Shown: positions 1-7,888, counted from the stretch's first letter. The stretch is 12,302 bases of DNA from Acetobacteraceae bacterium (GCA_947475475.1 CANJOG010000027.1:1-12302); one strand, 5' to 3'. The notes: generated from the sequence alone by a model not told the origin. Program-made: numbers and translations.

Positions 1-48
1 CGCCGGGCGCGGCAATGCGCTAACCATCAGCGCTGAGGCCCCCCCACC
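1..48 (+). ncRNA. Possible 3' end of small SRP (4.5S) RNA, partial
   Basis: This C-rich stretch ends just upstream of dnaX. It contains GCCGGG near its start and ends in a GCTGAGGCCCCCC-type tail that resembles the 3' strand of bacterial 4.5S RNA, which in E. coli ends with GGCAGGGCCCCCACC. The SRP RNA gene lies next to dnaX in a number of bacteria, for example Bacillus. The diagnostic apical loop (GGAAGCAGCC-like) would lie off the left edge, so the call rests on a weak tail match plus position. It could equally be plain leader sequence of dnaX. Confidence 0.28.
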
Positions 49-83
49 GAGTCACCCCAGGGGGCCGGGAACCGTGCTGCCCC

Positions 84-2078
84 ATGTCCGATCCGTCAGG
101 CCTGTTCGAGGACGACAAGCTGCCCCCGCCCCCTGCCTCGGGAGGCGGGCTTTTCGGCGATGAGCCGCCGCCAGTGCCGGAAGGGCCTGGATTGTTCGGT
201 GATGCGCCGGCCGCTCCCGCACCCGCCGCCACTACCGTGGTGGCCCCCGCCCCCACGACCTACCGCGTGCTGGCGCGCAAATACCGCCCGACCAGTTTCA
301 ATGACCTGATCGGCCAGGAAGCCATGGTGCGCACGCTGCGCAACGCCTTCCGGCTGAACCGCATTGCCCATGCCTTCATGCTCACCGGCGTCCGCGGCGT
401 CGGCAAGACCACCACCGCCCGCATCATCGCCCGCGCGCTCAATTGCGTCGGTCCCGACGGCACTGGCGGGCCGACCGTCGAGCCTTGCGATGTCTGCGCC
501 AATTGCACCGCCATCCTCACCGACCGGCATCCCGACGTCATCGAAATGGACGCCGCCTCCAATAACGGTGTTGCCGAGGCGCGCGAGATCATCGAGCAGG
601 TGCGCTTCAAGCCCATGCTCGGCCGCACCAAGGTCTATATTCTCGACGAAGTGCACATGCTCAGCACGGCCGCCTTCAACGCGCTGTTGAAGACGCTTGA
701 AGAGCCGCCGCCGCATGTGAAATTCATCTTCGCCACCACCGAACTGCGCAAAGTGCCGATCACGGTGCTGTCGCGCTGCCAGAAATTCGCGCTGCGCCGG
801 GTTGGCACCGCCGAACTCGCCGCGCATTTCTCCAATATCGCCGTGCGCGAGGCGGTGCGGATCGAGGCCGGCGCGCTGGACCTGATTGCGCGCGCCGCCG
901 ATGGCTCGGTGCGTGACGGACTTTCGTTGCTCGACCAGGCGATTGCGCAAAGCATCGATAGCGGCGGCCCCGAGGGCGAGACGGAGATTTCCACCGAACT
1001 GGTCGCCGATATGCTCGGCCTGGCCGACCGCCAGGCGGTGTTCGAATTGCTGGATGCCCTGGTGCGCGGCGATATCGCCACAGCCCTCAATGTGACCGAG
1101 CGCGCCCATGGCGGCGGGGCGGATTTCGGCGTGCTGCTGACCGATCTGCTCGAACTCATCCATCTGGTCAGCCGCGTGCGCGCCGTGCCCGAACTCGGCA
1201 GCTCGCCCGACCTGCCGGAAGCCGAGCGGTCGCGCTGCGCCGCCTTTGCCGAAAAACTCTCCATCCCGCTGCTGGCGCGGCTCTGGCAGATGCTGCTCAA
1301 GGGCATCGCCGAGGTGAATGGCGCGCCTGATCGCCGTGCCGCCGCCGAGATGGTGCTGATCCGGCTCTGCCATGTCTCCGACCTGCCGCCGCCCGGCGAG
1401 TTGGTGAAACGCCTGACCGAGGGTGGCACGGCGACGGGTATCGGCGGCCCCTCCCCCGGCGGTGGTATGGGTGGTGGTGCCAGGGGAAGCAGTGGTGGAG
1501 GCGCGATGCGCGCGGTCGCCAATGGTGCGCCGGCCTATCAGCAGGCATCGCCAGAACCCGCCGCGGCACCGCGTCTGGCCAGTTTCCGCGATGTGGTGGC
1601 CCTTGCCTCGACCGAGCGCGAGGCGGTGCTGCATGCGCTGCTGCGCAATGCCGTGCATCTCGTGCGCTTCGCCCCGCCGGTGATCGAAATCCGCCCGGAG
1701 CCGGACGCGCCACGCGATCTCGCCTCCAAACTCGCCGCAATGCTCACCCGCGTGACCAATACGCGCTGGACCATCGCCCTCTCGGCTGCGCCTGGCGAGC
1801 CGACGCTCGACGAGCAGGGCGCCGAGGCCGATCAGGCCCGCCGCCAGACGGTGGCCGCGCATCCGCTGGTGCGCGCCATTCTGGAGGCTTTTCCAGGGGC
1901 GAAGATCGACAGCGTGCATGACAGCCGCGCCGATGCCTATGGCCTGACCGACACGCCCTCCCTGGTCGATGCCGGGTTGCTGGAAGCTGTGCCGCTTGAC
2001 GAAAACGGTGACGCACCCGACATCCCTGAATTCGCGCCACCCGATGCCGAGCCCGCTGATGGCGGGTATCCCGACTGA
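84..2078 (+). CDS. dnaX: DNA polymerase III subunit gamma/tau
   Basis: This is the clamp-loader ATPase that loads the beta sliding clamp and, as tau, couples polymerase cores to the helicase. The AAA+ module starts at about residue 60 ([10 protein letters not shown]). Visible motifs are Walker A GVRGVGKT (about 102-109), the four zinc cysteines C121, C135, C138 and C141, Walker B ILDEVH (about 186-191), the sensor-1 region FATTE (about 216-220), the SRC arginine-finger motif (about 230-232) and the sensor-2 region GSVRDGLS. A Gly-rich linker at about 446-473 separates the collar from a tau-type C-terminal domain with an acidic tail. The first 60 residues are a Pro/Ala-rich extension with three GLF(G/E)D motifs. 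No clear Shine-Dalgarno precedes the ATG. No slippery A-run with a frameshift layout is seen, so a short gamma form is not predicted. It heads a dnaX-ybaB-recR run. Confidence 0.97.
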   Translation: MSDPSGLFEDDKLPPPPASGGGLFGDEPPPVPEGPGLFGDAPAAPAPAATTVVAPAPTTYRVLARKYRPTSFNDLIGQEAMVRTLRNAFRLNRIAHAFMLTGVRGVGKTTTARIIARALNCVGPDGTGGPTVEPCDVCANCTAILTDRHPDVIEMDAASNNGVAEAREIIEQVRFKPMLGRTKVYILDEVHMLSTAAFNALLKTLEEPPPHVKFIFATTELRKVPITVLSRCQKFALRRVGTAELAAHFSNIAVREAVRIEAGALDLIARAADGSVRDGLSLLDQAIAQSIDSGGPEGETEISTELVADMLGLADRQAVFELLDALVRGDIATALNVTERAHGGGADFGVLLTDLLELIHLVSRVRAVPELGSSPDLPEAERSRCAAFAEKLSIPLLARLWQMLLKGIAEVNGAPDRRAAAEMVLIRLCHVSDLPPPGELVKRLTEGGTATGIGGPSPGGGMGGGARGSSGGGAMRAVANGAPAYQQASPEPAAAPRLASFRDVVALASTEREAVLHALLRNAVHLVRFAPPVIEIRPEPDAPRDLASKLAAMLTRVTNTRWTIALSAAPGEPTLDEQGAEADQARRQTVAAHPLVRAILEAFPGAKIDSVHDSRADAYGLTDTPSLVDAGLLEAVPLDENGDAPDIPEFAPPDAEPADGGYPD

Positions 2079-2097
2079 GTTTATTGGAGATCACGTC

Positions 2098-2421
2098 ATG
2101 AAGAACCTCGCCGGCCTGATGAAGCAGGCCAGCCAGATGCAGGCCAAGATGCAGGAAGCCCAGGCGAAGCTGGAGGCGACCGAAGCCGAAGGCAGCGCCG
2201 GTGCCGGCATGGTCACGGTGCGGCTCTCCGGCAAAGGCGAGTTGCGCAGCATTCGCATCGATCCGAAACTTGCTGATGCCAGCGAGATGGAAATGTTGCA
2301 GGACCTGATCCTGGCTGCCCATGCTGATGCCAAGCGCAAGGTCGAGGCGATCACCTCCGAAGAAATGTCCAAGGTGACTGGCGGCCTCCAGTTGCCCCCC
2401 GGCATGAAGATGCCGTTCTGA
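2098..2421 (+). CDS. ybaB: YbaB/EbfC family nucleoid-associated protein
   Basis: This 107-residue DNA-binding protein belongs to the YbaB/EbfC family, small dimers that bind DNA and are almost always encoded between dnaX and recR. The start [26 protein letters not shown] is the typical long N-terminal helix, and the C-terminus ends in the family's [13 protein letters not shown] tail. The ATG at 2098 is chosen because TTGGAGA lies about 8 bases upstream and the family begins here. A longer reading frame opens at 1969, but that part overlaps the dnaX end and is not protein-like. It starts 19 bases after the dnaX stop, so the two genes are probably cotranscribed. The last codons contain a perfect hairpin (CGGCAT, GAAG loop, ATGCCG at 2400-2415), and six Ts follow at 2429-2434. 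This could weaken transcription into recR. Confidence 0.95.
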   Translation: MKNLAGLMKQASQMQAKMQEAQAKLEATEAEGSAGAGMVTVRLSGKGELRSIRIDPKLADASEMEMLQDLILAAHADAKRKVEAITSEEMSKVTGGLQLPPGMKMPF

Positions 2422-2453
2422 GCGGCGCTTTTTTCTAAATGGCCAATTCCTGA

Positions 2454-3053
2454 ATGGGCGGGCCCGAGATCGAGCGGCTGATTTCGCTGCTGGCGAAGCT
2501 GCCCGGCATGGGTCCGCGCAGCGCGCGGCGGGCGGCGTTGAAGATGCTGCAACAGCCGCAGCTGCGGATGGTGCCGCTCGCCGCCGCGTTGAATGATGCG
2601 GCGCGGGCGGTGAAATCCTGCTCGGTCTGCTTCAATCTCGACAGCACCGATCCCTGCGCCATCTGCACCGATCCGCATCGCGAGCGCGAGTTGATCTGCG
2701 TGGTGGAATCCGTTGCCGATGTCTGGGCACTGGAACGCGCCCATGCCCATCGCGGCCTGTATCATGTGCTCGGCGGCACGCTCTCGGCCCTGGCCGGCAC
2801 GCGGCCCGAAGATCTCACCGCCGATGCGCTGGTCGCACGGGTTTCCCACGGTGGCATCAGCGAAGTTGTGTTGGCTCTCGGCGCCACCGTGGATGGCGCC
2901 AGCACTGCGCATTGGCTCTCCGAACGTCTGCACCCGCTCGGCGCGCGCATCAGCCGGCTCGCCACCGGCGTGCCGATTGGCGGCGCGCTCGATACGCTCG
3001 ATGACGGCACGCTCGCCACGGCCTTGCGCGGGCGGCGCATCATGGAATCGTAA
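2454..3053 (+). CDS. recR: Recombination mediator RecR
   Basis: RecR works with RecF and RecO to load RecA onto SSB-coated gaps. The 199 residues show the helix-hairpin-helix region (LAKLPGMGPRSARRAAL, about 13-29), a C4 zinc finger (C56, C59, C68, C71), a Toprim domain beginning ICVVES (81-86) with the GLYHVLGGTLSAL segment, and the C-terminal Walker-like region ATGVPIGGALDTLDDGTL. The length is normal. Some usually conserved positions differ, for example TGVPIGGALDT where RGVPxGGELEY is common, but all metal and fold residues remain. The start ATG has no Shine-Dalgarno. Just upstream, in the same frame, is a four-codon reading frame (ATG at 2439, codons M A N S) ending in a TGA that directly abuts the recR ATG. 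RecR translation may depend on coupling or reinitiation, or the TGA may have cut off a few N-terminal residues. Confidence 0.95.
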   Translation: MGGPEIERLISLLAKLPGMGPRSARRAALKMLQQPQLRMVPLAAALNDAARAVKSCSVCFNLDSTDPCAICTDPHRERELICVVESVADVWALERAHAHRGLYHVLGGTLSALAGTRPEDLTADALVARVSHGGISEVVLALGATVDGASTAHWLSERLHPLGARISRLATGVPIGGALDTLDDGTLATALRGRRIMES

Positions 3054-3079
3054 ATTCGTTTGCTTGACCCGGCACCACG

Positions 3080-3114
3080 CCCCGGATGACGCCTGCGGCT
3101 TATCCGGCCTACAA
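3080..3114 (-). repeat. REP-like palindromic element (single copy seen)
   Basis: Between recR and the SDR gene lies an imperfect hairpin: CCGGAT (3082-3087) pairs with ATCCGG (3102-3107), and an inner GCC/GGC stem (3091-3093 with 3097-3099) closes a TGC loop. Read on the minus strand it begins with GTAG (3112-3109) followed by GCCGGATAAG. This is the arrangement of REP (repetitive extragenic palindromic) sequences of enterobacteria and of the elements recognised by REP-associated tyrosine transposases (RAYTs). No transposase and no second copy are present in this window. Confidence 0.65.
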
Positions 3115-3144
3115 TAACGACAATAATGAAAATGGTGGATTGAA

Positions 3145-3921
3145 ATGGGCCAGCTAGACGGGCGCGTGGCGCTCATCACCGGTGGCGCACGTGGACAGGG
3201 TGCCGTTGAGGCGAAACTCTTCATCTCAGAAGGTGCGCGCGTCGTCATCGCCGATGTGCGCCACGATGAAGGCCGTGCGGTGGCCGCGGAACTTGGCGAT
3301 GCTGTGACCTACCTGCCGCTCGATGTCACCAAATCCACCGAGTGGAACGCCGCAATCGCCGCGGTGATGGACAAGCACGGACGGCTGGATGTGCTGGTGA
3401 ACAATGCCGGACTCTACAGGCCAAAATTGATAGAGGAGAGCACGGAAGAGGACTTCCTCGCCATGTTCAGTGTCAATCAATTCGGCGTCTATCTCGGCAT
3501 GAAGGCGGCGCTGCCGGCGATGCGCCAGAACGTGCCCGGCAAGTCCGGCAGCTCCATCATCAATATTTCCTCGGTCGCCGGGTTTCGCGGCGCGCCTGGC
3601 TCCTGCGCCTATGCCGGCACCAAATTCGCCGTGCGCGGCATGACCAAGGTGGCGGCGCTGGAATTCGCGCCCTGGAGCATCCGCGTGAACTCCGTGCATC
3701 CCGGCATTATCGATACTGATATGATCAGCATCATGGGCGATGAGCGGCATGACGCGATTGTCGCCGCGACACCCTTGCAGCGTGCCGGCACGTCTGATGA
3801 TGTGGCGAAACTCGTGCTGTTCCTGGCCTCGGATGCGAGTTCCTTTATCACCGGCTCGGAATTCGTCGTCGATGGCGGGCTCAATACCGGCACCGCGGTG
3901 GGGCCGCGCCGGATCGACTGA
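3145..3921 (+). CDS. SDR family NAD(P)-dependent oxidoreductase
   Basis: This 258-residue classical short-chain dehydrogenase/reductase has a single Rossmann-fold domain. The cofactor motif TGGARGQG spans residues 12-19 and NNAG spans 86-89. The catalytic tetrad is N111, S143, Y156 and K160 (YxxxK). D37 after the second strand predicts NAD(H) rather than NADP(H) use. The C-terminus has the usual GSEFVVDGGL signature. It resembles the 3-alpha(20-beta)-hydroxysteroid dehydrogenase-like group, but the substrate cannot be read from the sequence. GGTGGA lies about 5 bases before the ATG and supports this start. It is separated from recR by 91 bases containing a REP-like hairpin, so it may be its own unit. 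Its stop is only 6 bases from the convergent PilZ gene, and both stops lie in one hairpin. Confidence 0.93.
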   Translation: MGQLDGRVALITGGARGQGAVEAKLFISEGARVVIADVRHDEGRAVAAELGDAVTYLPLDVTKSTEWNAAIAAVMDKHGRLDVLVNNAGLYRPKLIEESTEEDFLAMFSVNQFGVYLGMKAALPAMRQNVPGKSGSSIINISSVAGFRGAPGSCAYAGTKFAVRGMTKVAALEFAPWSIRVNSVHPGIIDTDMISIMGDERHDAIVAATPLQRAGTSDDVAKLVLFLASDASSFITGSEFVVDGGLNTGTAVGPRRID

Positions 3922-3934
3922 CACCGTTCAGTCG
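3915..3934. terminator. Perfect hairpin spanning both stops of convergent genes
   Basis: CGACTGA (3915-3921) is the exact inverse of TCAGTCG (3928-3934), with the six-base loop CACCGT. The TGA of the SDR gene and the TGA of the minus-strand PilZ gene lie in opposite arms, and the codon before each stop is GAC (Asp). The stem could act as a bidirectional transcript end, but no U-tract follows on either side, so intrinsic termination is uncertain. Confidence 0.35.
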
Positions 3935-4458
3935 CGGCGGTCGAGAATCTGCGCCAGCCGCGCGCGCACCTTGGCAAGATCCTGCTCCAGCGCCCGCGCG
4001 GCATCGCCGAGTTGGGGATCGCCAAACCAAGCGCGCTCGGACAGCAGGCGCAGCGCCTTGGCGAGATCGGCCGAGTCGAGCAACTCCGTCACGCTGCGCG
4101 CGCCTGCCAGGCGCGCCGCATTGGCATCAGCGGCGCCAATGAATTCCAGTCCGACATAGCCGTCCCGCTTCCATCGGATCAGCGCCGGGAGGGCCGTACC
4201 GTCATTCAGTTCCAGCGTAACCTTGTCGGGCAGCATGGGATCGATGCCATTCTTGGAGCGCACGAAGACGCGCGCGCCGGTGGCGGAATAATCCATCAGC
4301 ACGCCGGGGGCGGCACCCTCGCCAAAGGCAAGGCGCGCCGTCCTGATCGTCGAACTGCGCTGTTCACGGCGAAGATTGGCATTGTCTTCGTCAATGCCAG
4401 ATGGACTTGGCCCGGCCGAACTCTTCCGTATCGACACCGCAATTTCCTCTGTCCGCAT
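3928..4458 (-). CDS. PilZ domain protein (c-di-GMP-binding candidate)
   Basis: This is a single-PilZ protein, expected to bind cyclic di-GMP and pass the signal to a partner affecting motility, polysaccharide or the envelope. From the chosen start (176 residues) the two binding motifs are intact: RREQR (30-34, the RxxxR motif) and DYSATG (56-61, the (D/N)xSxxG motif), followed by a barrel ending in YVGLEFIG (about 101-108). The rest (about 125-176) is Ala/Leu-rich and probably helical. The start is uncertain. The ATG at 4458 has GGTGGG 9 bases upstream; ATGs at 4506 and 4536 (192 and 202 residues) are also possible, the last with GGTGGGA very close to it. The open frame runs further back, but only over the antisense-free shadow of the methyltransferase. 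It is the last gene of a minus-strand run and has no enzyme domain. Confidence 0.85.
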   Translation of the reverse strand: MRTEEIAVSIRKSSAGPSPSGIDEDNANLRREQRSSTIRTARLAFGEGAAPGVLMDYSATGARVFVRSKNGIDPMLPDKVTLELNDGTALPALIRWKRDGYVGLEFIGAADANAARLAGARSVTELLDSADLAKALRLLSERAWFGDPQLGDAARALEQDLAKVRARLAQILDRRD

Positions 4459-4610
4459 TGTGGCCGGCCCACCGAATGCACCCACAGACTGCGACGGATA
4501 CCGCATTGCGACAAGCGAATTCCAGGCGGCAATCATTTCCCACCGGCGCGTGGACGACTCGACCTTTCCGGTCGGGCGGGAACGACATGCGCCAGGCGCG
4601 CAGTGGTGCC

Positions 4611-5387
4611 TCAGACCGCCTCGATCACCGCGGTGTCGATGGTGAGGCTGCCATCCGCCTCGACCTCGAAATACGCCCGCGCCTCGGCGCCAACGGCACC
4701 CTGCAGCGACCGCACCGCATCGGCGCGCACGTCCGGCGTGTTCATCCGCGCGATCCAGCTGCCAAATTCCAGCCGCACCCGGTGGATTGTCGAGCCGGTC
4801 AGGGAAAACCCTGCCCGCACCAGCATGCGTTCCCAGTCCGCCATGCTGTAGTCGCGCACATGCGAGGGGTCGCGTAGCACCTCGACGGCTTGCAGGAAGG
4901 TATCGAGCAGCGGGTCGGCGGGTGCGACCACATCGGAAATGGCCAGGATGCCGCCTGGCTTGAGCACACGCCGCGCCTCCGCCATCGCCGCGGGGACATC
5001 GCGCCAATGGTGCGCTGAATAGCGGCTCAACACGATATCGAAGCTGGCAGTGGGAAAATCGAGCGATTCGGCAGCGCCCTGGCGGACCTCCAGCCGGTCC
5101 AGCCCGCGCTCGGCGGCGGTGCGGGCAACGACTTTCAGCATGTCGGCAGACAGGTCATAGGCCACGACACGAGCGGCAAACGCGGCGGCGCGGAAGCTGA
5201 CATGGCCACCGCCACAACCGAGATCAAGCACCTGGATGCCGGGCCGGGCCGCGACGATCGCCGCCAACTGGTCCAGATCAGCGCCAGCCGCATGCACGGC
5301 GCTCTTCAGATAGGCATCGGCGCGGTCACCGAATTGCTTGGCCACGAGATCGACGTGACCAGGCCCCCCGGCGCCCGTTCCGCTCAT
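4611..5387 (-). CDS. Class I SAM-dependent methyltransferase (UbiE/Methyltransf_11 type)
   Basis: This 258-residue enzyme has a Rossmann-like SAM-binding domain. Motif I is VLDLGCGGG (53-61), the acidic residue ending strand 2 is D78 (VVAYDLS), and motifs II/III follow as [24 protein letters not shown] (about 105-128) and the [13 protein letters not shown] segment (141-153). This pattern matches small-molecule methyltransferases related to UbiE and arsenite or sterol methyltransferases. The substrate is not evident, and a true UbiE role is unlikely without the ubiE-ubiB context. The ATG overlaps no Shine-Dalgarno of quality (GATAATAGATC precedes it), so it may be translated by coupling to the FYDLN gene that ends 30 bases upstream. 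The PilZ gene follows after a gap of roughly 75-150 bases, depending on its start. Confidence 0.92.
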   Translation of the reverse strand: MSGTGAGGPGHVDLVAKQFGDRADAYLKSAVHAAGADLDQLAAIVAARPGIQVLDLGCGGGHVSFRAAAFAARVVAYDLSADMLKVVARTAAERGLDRLEVRQGAAESLDFPTASFDIVLSRYSAHHWRDVPAAMAEARRVLKPGGILAISDVVAPADPLLDTFLQAVEVLRDPSHVRDYSMADWERMLVRAGFSLTGSTIHRVRLEFGSWIARMNTPDVRADAVRSLQGAVGAEARAYFEVEADGSLTIDTAVIEAV

Positions 5388-5394
5388 GATCTAT

Positions 5395-5430
5395 TATCGC
5401 TCGTCGTTCAAGGACGGCTATCGCTCGTCG
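5395..5430 (-). repeat. 12-bp direct repeat duplicating the FYDLN gene tail
   Basis: TATCGCTCGTCG occurs at 5395-5406 and again at 5419-5430, exactly 24 bases (8 codons) apart. On the minus strand the upstream copy encodes the last residues of the FYDLN protein (Asp-Glu-Arg-stop). The downstream copy is in the same frame and would encode Asp-Glu-Arg followed by TAA TAG. Confidence 0.7.
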
Positions 5431-5741
5431 GCGTCGTTGTCGGTGCCGACTTCGATCTCGGTGCCGATGGGATCATCCTCCTCGAGATCGGAGGTATCCT
5501 CCAGCACGTCCTCGTCGTCATCGTCGGCCACCACCTCGATATCGGCGTCGACATCCTCGGCGACCTTCTTCGGGCGCTTGTCTTCCTGCGGCACATTGCC
5601 GGCGGGACGGCGCAGACGCGGCTGATCGGCCGGCTGGACGGTGCCGCATTTCGGGCAGACGGCCGGGGCCTTCTGCAAATCATAGAATTTGGCGCCGCAG
5701 GCGACACAGACGCGCTTGGTGCCGAGGTCGGGCTTCACCAT
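5418..5741 (-). CDS. TIGR02300/FYDLN acid zinc-ribbon family protein
   Basis: This 107-residue protein belongs to a family largely restricted to Alphaproteobacteria and named for its FYDLN segment and acidic tail. The N-terminal zinc ribbon has C12, C15, C29 and C32 around KFYDL (18-22). The C-terminal half is extremely acidic, with a DDDDED run, and is probably disordered. Its function is unknown; nucleic-acid or protein binding through the ribbon is a guess. The ATG at 5741 is chosen because GGAGAG lies about 5 bases upstream and the family begins [10 protein letters not shown]; the frame continues open to 5852 but with non-family sequence. It is divergent from aroA, a neighbourhood often seen in this class, and heads a minus-strand run with the methyltransferase and PilZ genes. 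Its last codons are duplicated just after the stop. Confidence 0.93.
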   Translation of the reverse strand: MVKPDLGTKRVCVACGAKFYDLQKAPAVCPKCGTVQPADQPRLRRPAGNVPQEDKRPKKVAEDVDADIEVVADDDDEDVLEDTSDLEEDDPIGTEIEVGTDNDADER

Positions 5742-5811
5742 GTGCTCTCCATCCGCCCCGTCGGGCGTCTTGCAAACGAGGCGCGGGGCACAGCCCGGCG
5801 CGGGATGGGGG

Positions 5812-5840
5812 CGCATGCCACCGCACGCGGAACCTGTCAA
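5812..5840 (-). promoter_or_regulatory. Candidate promoter for the FYDLN gene
   Basis: On the minus strand TTGACA (5840-5835) is a perfect -35 hexamer. Seventeen bases later comes CATGCG (5817-5812), a poor -10. It lies about 75 bases before the FYDLN start, inside the 159-base divergent region 5742-5900 that must also serve aroA. No convincing plus-strand promoter was found there. Confidence 0.27.
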
Positions 5841-5900
5841 ACCTATCCGCACGCAATTCCGCGCGGCGTTGCGCGGGGTGCTGTTTTGGGAGGCGGTAAG

Positions 5901-7259
5901 ATGCTATCCGCCCCCGCCATGAGCAGCGATCCGACCGCACAAGCCCGCCCCCTCGCCGCCACCCGGCCAGAAGCGCCGTTGGCCGGCAGCATCGCCGTGC
6001 CGGGCGACAAGTCGATCAGCCACCGCGCCCTGATGTTCGCCGGCCTCGCTGTTGGCCAGACCCGCATTACCGGCCTGCTGGAAGGCGAGGACGTGCTGCG
6101 CACCGCCGGCGCCATGCGCGCGCTGGGCGCGGACATCTCGCGCGACGGCGTGGACTGGCTGGTCGCTGGCCGCGGCATTGGCGGGCTGACCGAGCCCACC
6201 GACGTGCTCGACATGGGCAATTCCGGCACCGCCGCCCGCCTGCTCGCCGGCATTCTCGCCAGCCATCCGATTTTTTCCGTCATGACCGGCGATGCCAGCC
6301 TGCGCCGCCGGCCAATGCAGCGCGTGATCACCCCGCTGGCCCAGACCGGCGCCCGATTCGCTTTTCGCGAGGGTGGACGCCTGCCGCTGGCCATCACCGG
6401 GGCGCCCGAGTCCATGCCGCTCACCTACAAGCTGCCGGTCGCCTCCGCGCAGGTGAAATCCGCCGTGCTGCTGGCCGGGCTGAACGCCCGCGGTGAGACG
6501 CTGGTCGAGGAGCCGGAAGCCACGCGCGACCACTCGGAGAATATGCTCCGCCATTTTGGCGCCACCGTTTCTGTGGAAGTGGCCGGCGAAGGGCGCGTCA
6601 TTCGCCTGCAAGGCCAGCCGGAACTGCGTGCCGCCGATGTGGTCGTGCCGGGCGATCCGTCCTCGGCCGTCTTCCCGCTGGTCGCCGCCCTGCTGGTGCC
6701 GGGATCGGTGGTGACAGTGCGCGGCGTCGGCCTCAATCCGTTGCGCACCGGCCTGTTCGCCACGCTGCTGGAGATGGGCGCGCTGCTCAGCATCGATAAC
6801 CGCCGCGTCGAAGGCGGTGAGGAAGTCGGCGACATCACCGCCACGGCCGGTCCGCTCAGTGCCATCGATGTGCCGCCGGGCCGGGCACCGAGCATGATCG
6901 ACGAATATCCGATCCTCGCCGTCGCCGCCGCCTCTGCCGCCGGCACCACGCGGATGCGCGGCCTGTCCGAGCTGAAGGTGAAGGAGAGTGACCGTCTCTC
7001 CGCCACCGCCGCCCTGCTCGCCGGCAATGGCGTGCGCGTCGAGATCGACGGCGATGACCTGATCGTGCATGGCACCGGCGCCCGGCCCCCGGGCGGCGGG
7101 CTGGTCGAGACGCATATGGACCACCGGCTTGCCATGAGCGCCCTAGTGCTGGGTCTGGCGACCGCCAATCCGGTGCGGGTGGACGACACCGCCTTCATCG
7201 ACACAAGTTTTCCCGGCTTCGTGACGCTGATGCGCGGCCTTGGGGCCAATTTCGCATGA
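5901..7259 (+). CDS. aroA: 3-phosphoshikimate 1-carboxyvinyltransferase (EPSP synthase)
   Basis: AroA transfers the enolpyruvyl group of PEP to shikimate-3-phosphate, the sixth shikimate step towards chorismate. The 452 residues show class II-type signatures: [10 protein letters not shown] (33-42), RPMQR (137-141), [13 protein letters not shown] (182-194), and the C-terminal [17 protein letters not shown] and [10 protein letters not shown] segments. The TSFPGF motif (435-440) near the end is also typical. At the site corresponding to Ala100 of the Agrobacterium CP4 enzyme (GNAATG) this protein reads GNSGTA, with Gly at about 109. The start at 5901 is chosen for GGGAGGCGG just upstream. A second ATG at 5919 is possible, and the open frame back to 5202 is antisense shadow. 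The stop overlaps the cmk start (ATGA), so the two genes are translationally coupled. Confidence 0.97.
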   Translation: MLSAPAMSSDPTAQARPLAATRPEAPLAGSIAVPGDKSISHRALMFAGLAVGQTRITGLLEGEDVLRTAGAMRALGADISRDGVDWLVAGRGIGGLTEPTDVLDMGNSGTAARLLAGILASHPIFSVMTGDASLRRRPMQRVITPLAQTGARFAFREGGRLPLAITGAPESMPLTYKLPVASAQVKSAVLLAGLNARGETLVEEPEATRDHSENMLRHFGATVSVEVAGEGRVIRLQGQPELRAADVVVPGDPSSAVFPLVAALLVPGSVVTVRGVGLNPLRTGLFATLLEMGALLSIDNRRVEGGEEVGDITATAGPLSAIDVPPGRAPSMIDEYPILAVAAASAAGTTRMRGLSELKVKESDRLSATAALLAGNGVRVEIDGDDLIVHGTGARPPGGGLVETHMDHRLAMSALVLGLATANPVRVDDTAFIDTSFPGFVTLMRGLGANFA

Positions 7260-7888
7260 GCACCCCGCAAATCGTGGCGATCGACGGCCCGGCGGCGTCC
7301 GGCAAGGGCACGCTGGCCCGCCGGCTCGCCGCCGCTTTGGACCTGCCCTATCTCGATACCGGCCTGCTCTACCGCGCCACCGGGCGGCTGGTGCTCGATG
7401 CCGGTGGCAATCCGGCAGATCCGGCCCAGGCCGAGGCGGCAGCCCGGCGGCTGAAGCCGGAAAATCTCGACCGCGCCGATCTGCGCGGGCCAGAGGCGGA
7501 TATGGCGGCCAGCCAGGTCGCCTCGATCCCCGCCGTGCGCGCCGCTCTGCTCGATTTCCAGCGCGGCTTCGGCGCCGCCCATGGCGCGGTGCTGGACGGG
7601 CGCGATATCGGCACGGTGATCTTCCCAGCCGCCCCGGCCAAGCTGTTCGTGACCGCCAGCCTGGACGAGCGCGCCCGCCGCCGTTTCCTCGAAGTGACCT
7701 CCAAGGGCCTGGACGAGACGCTGGAAGATGTCCGCCGCGAAATGGCCGAGCGTGACGAAGCGGACCGCAATCGCGCCGCCGCCCCGCTGCGTCCGGCCGA
7801 TGACGCTGTTGTGCTGGATACCACAACACTGGACCCGGACGCCGCTTTTTGCCGCGCCATGGAGATCGTGCGCGAAAGACTCGCTTAA
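7256..7888 (+). CDS. cmk: (d)CMP kinase (cytidylate kinase)
   Basis: This enzyme phosphorylates CMP and dCMP with ATP, recycling pyrimidine nucleotides in the cytoplasm. The 210 residues show the P-loop GPAASGKGT (11-19), the LDTGLLYRA segment (33-41), the CMP-binding [11 protein letters not shown] (114-124), the lid region and the terminal [25 protein letters not shown] signature (166-190). The length is slightly short of the usual 215-230 residues but complete. Its ATG overlaps the aroA stop by four bases. In many Proteobacteria cmk is followed directly by rpsA; here the next gene is the CoA-transferase subunit scoA after 98 bases. Confidence 0.97.
   Translation: MSTPQIVAIDGPAASGKGTLARRLAAALDLPYLDTGLLYRATGRLVLDAGGNPADPAQAEAAARRLKPENLDRADLRGPEADMAASQVASIPAVRAALLDFQRGFGAAHGAVLDGRDIGTVIFPAAPAKLFVTASLDERARRRFLEVTSKGLDETLEDVRREMAERDEADRNRAAAPLRPADDAVVLDTTTLDPDAAFCRAMEIVRERLA

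Noticed and set aside
1249..1260. Possible dnaX frameshift site (five As)
   Set aside because: The frame reads GAA AAA CTC, which does not give an X XXY YYZ slippery heptamer, and no following stem or early stop was seen.
96..1919. 607-codon open frame antisense to dnaX
   Set aside because: It mirrors the dnaX codon pattern in GC-rich DNA, has no recognisable domain, and dnaX on the other strand is unambiguous.
4560..4574. CGACC/GGTCG hairpin between the methyltransferase and PilZ genes
   Set aside because: Only five pairs, no U-tract on the minus strand; not supportable as a terminator.
4537..5007. N-terminal extension of the PilZ frame up to 5007
   Set aside because: It overlaps the methyltransferase on the same strand in another frame and has Arg/Gly-rich non-protein-like composition.
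5202..5900. In-frame upstream extension of aroA by 233 codons
   Set aside because: It runs antisense through the methyltransferase and FYDLN genes, has no EPSP synthase similarity, and a good ribosome binding site marks 5901.
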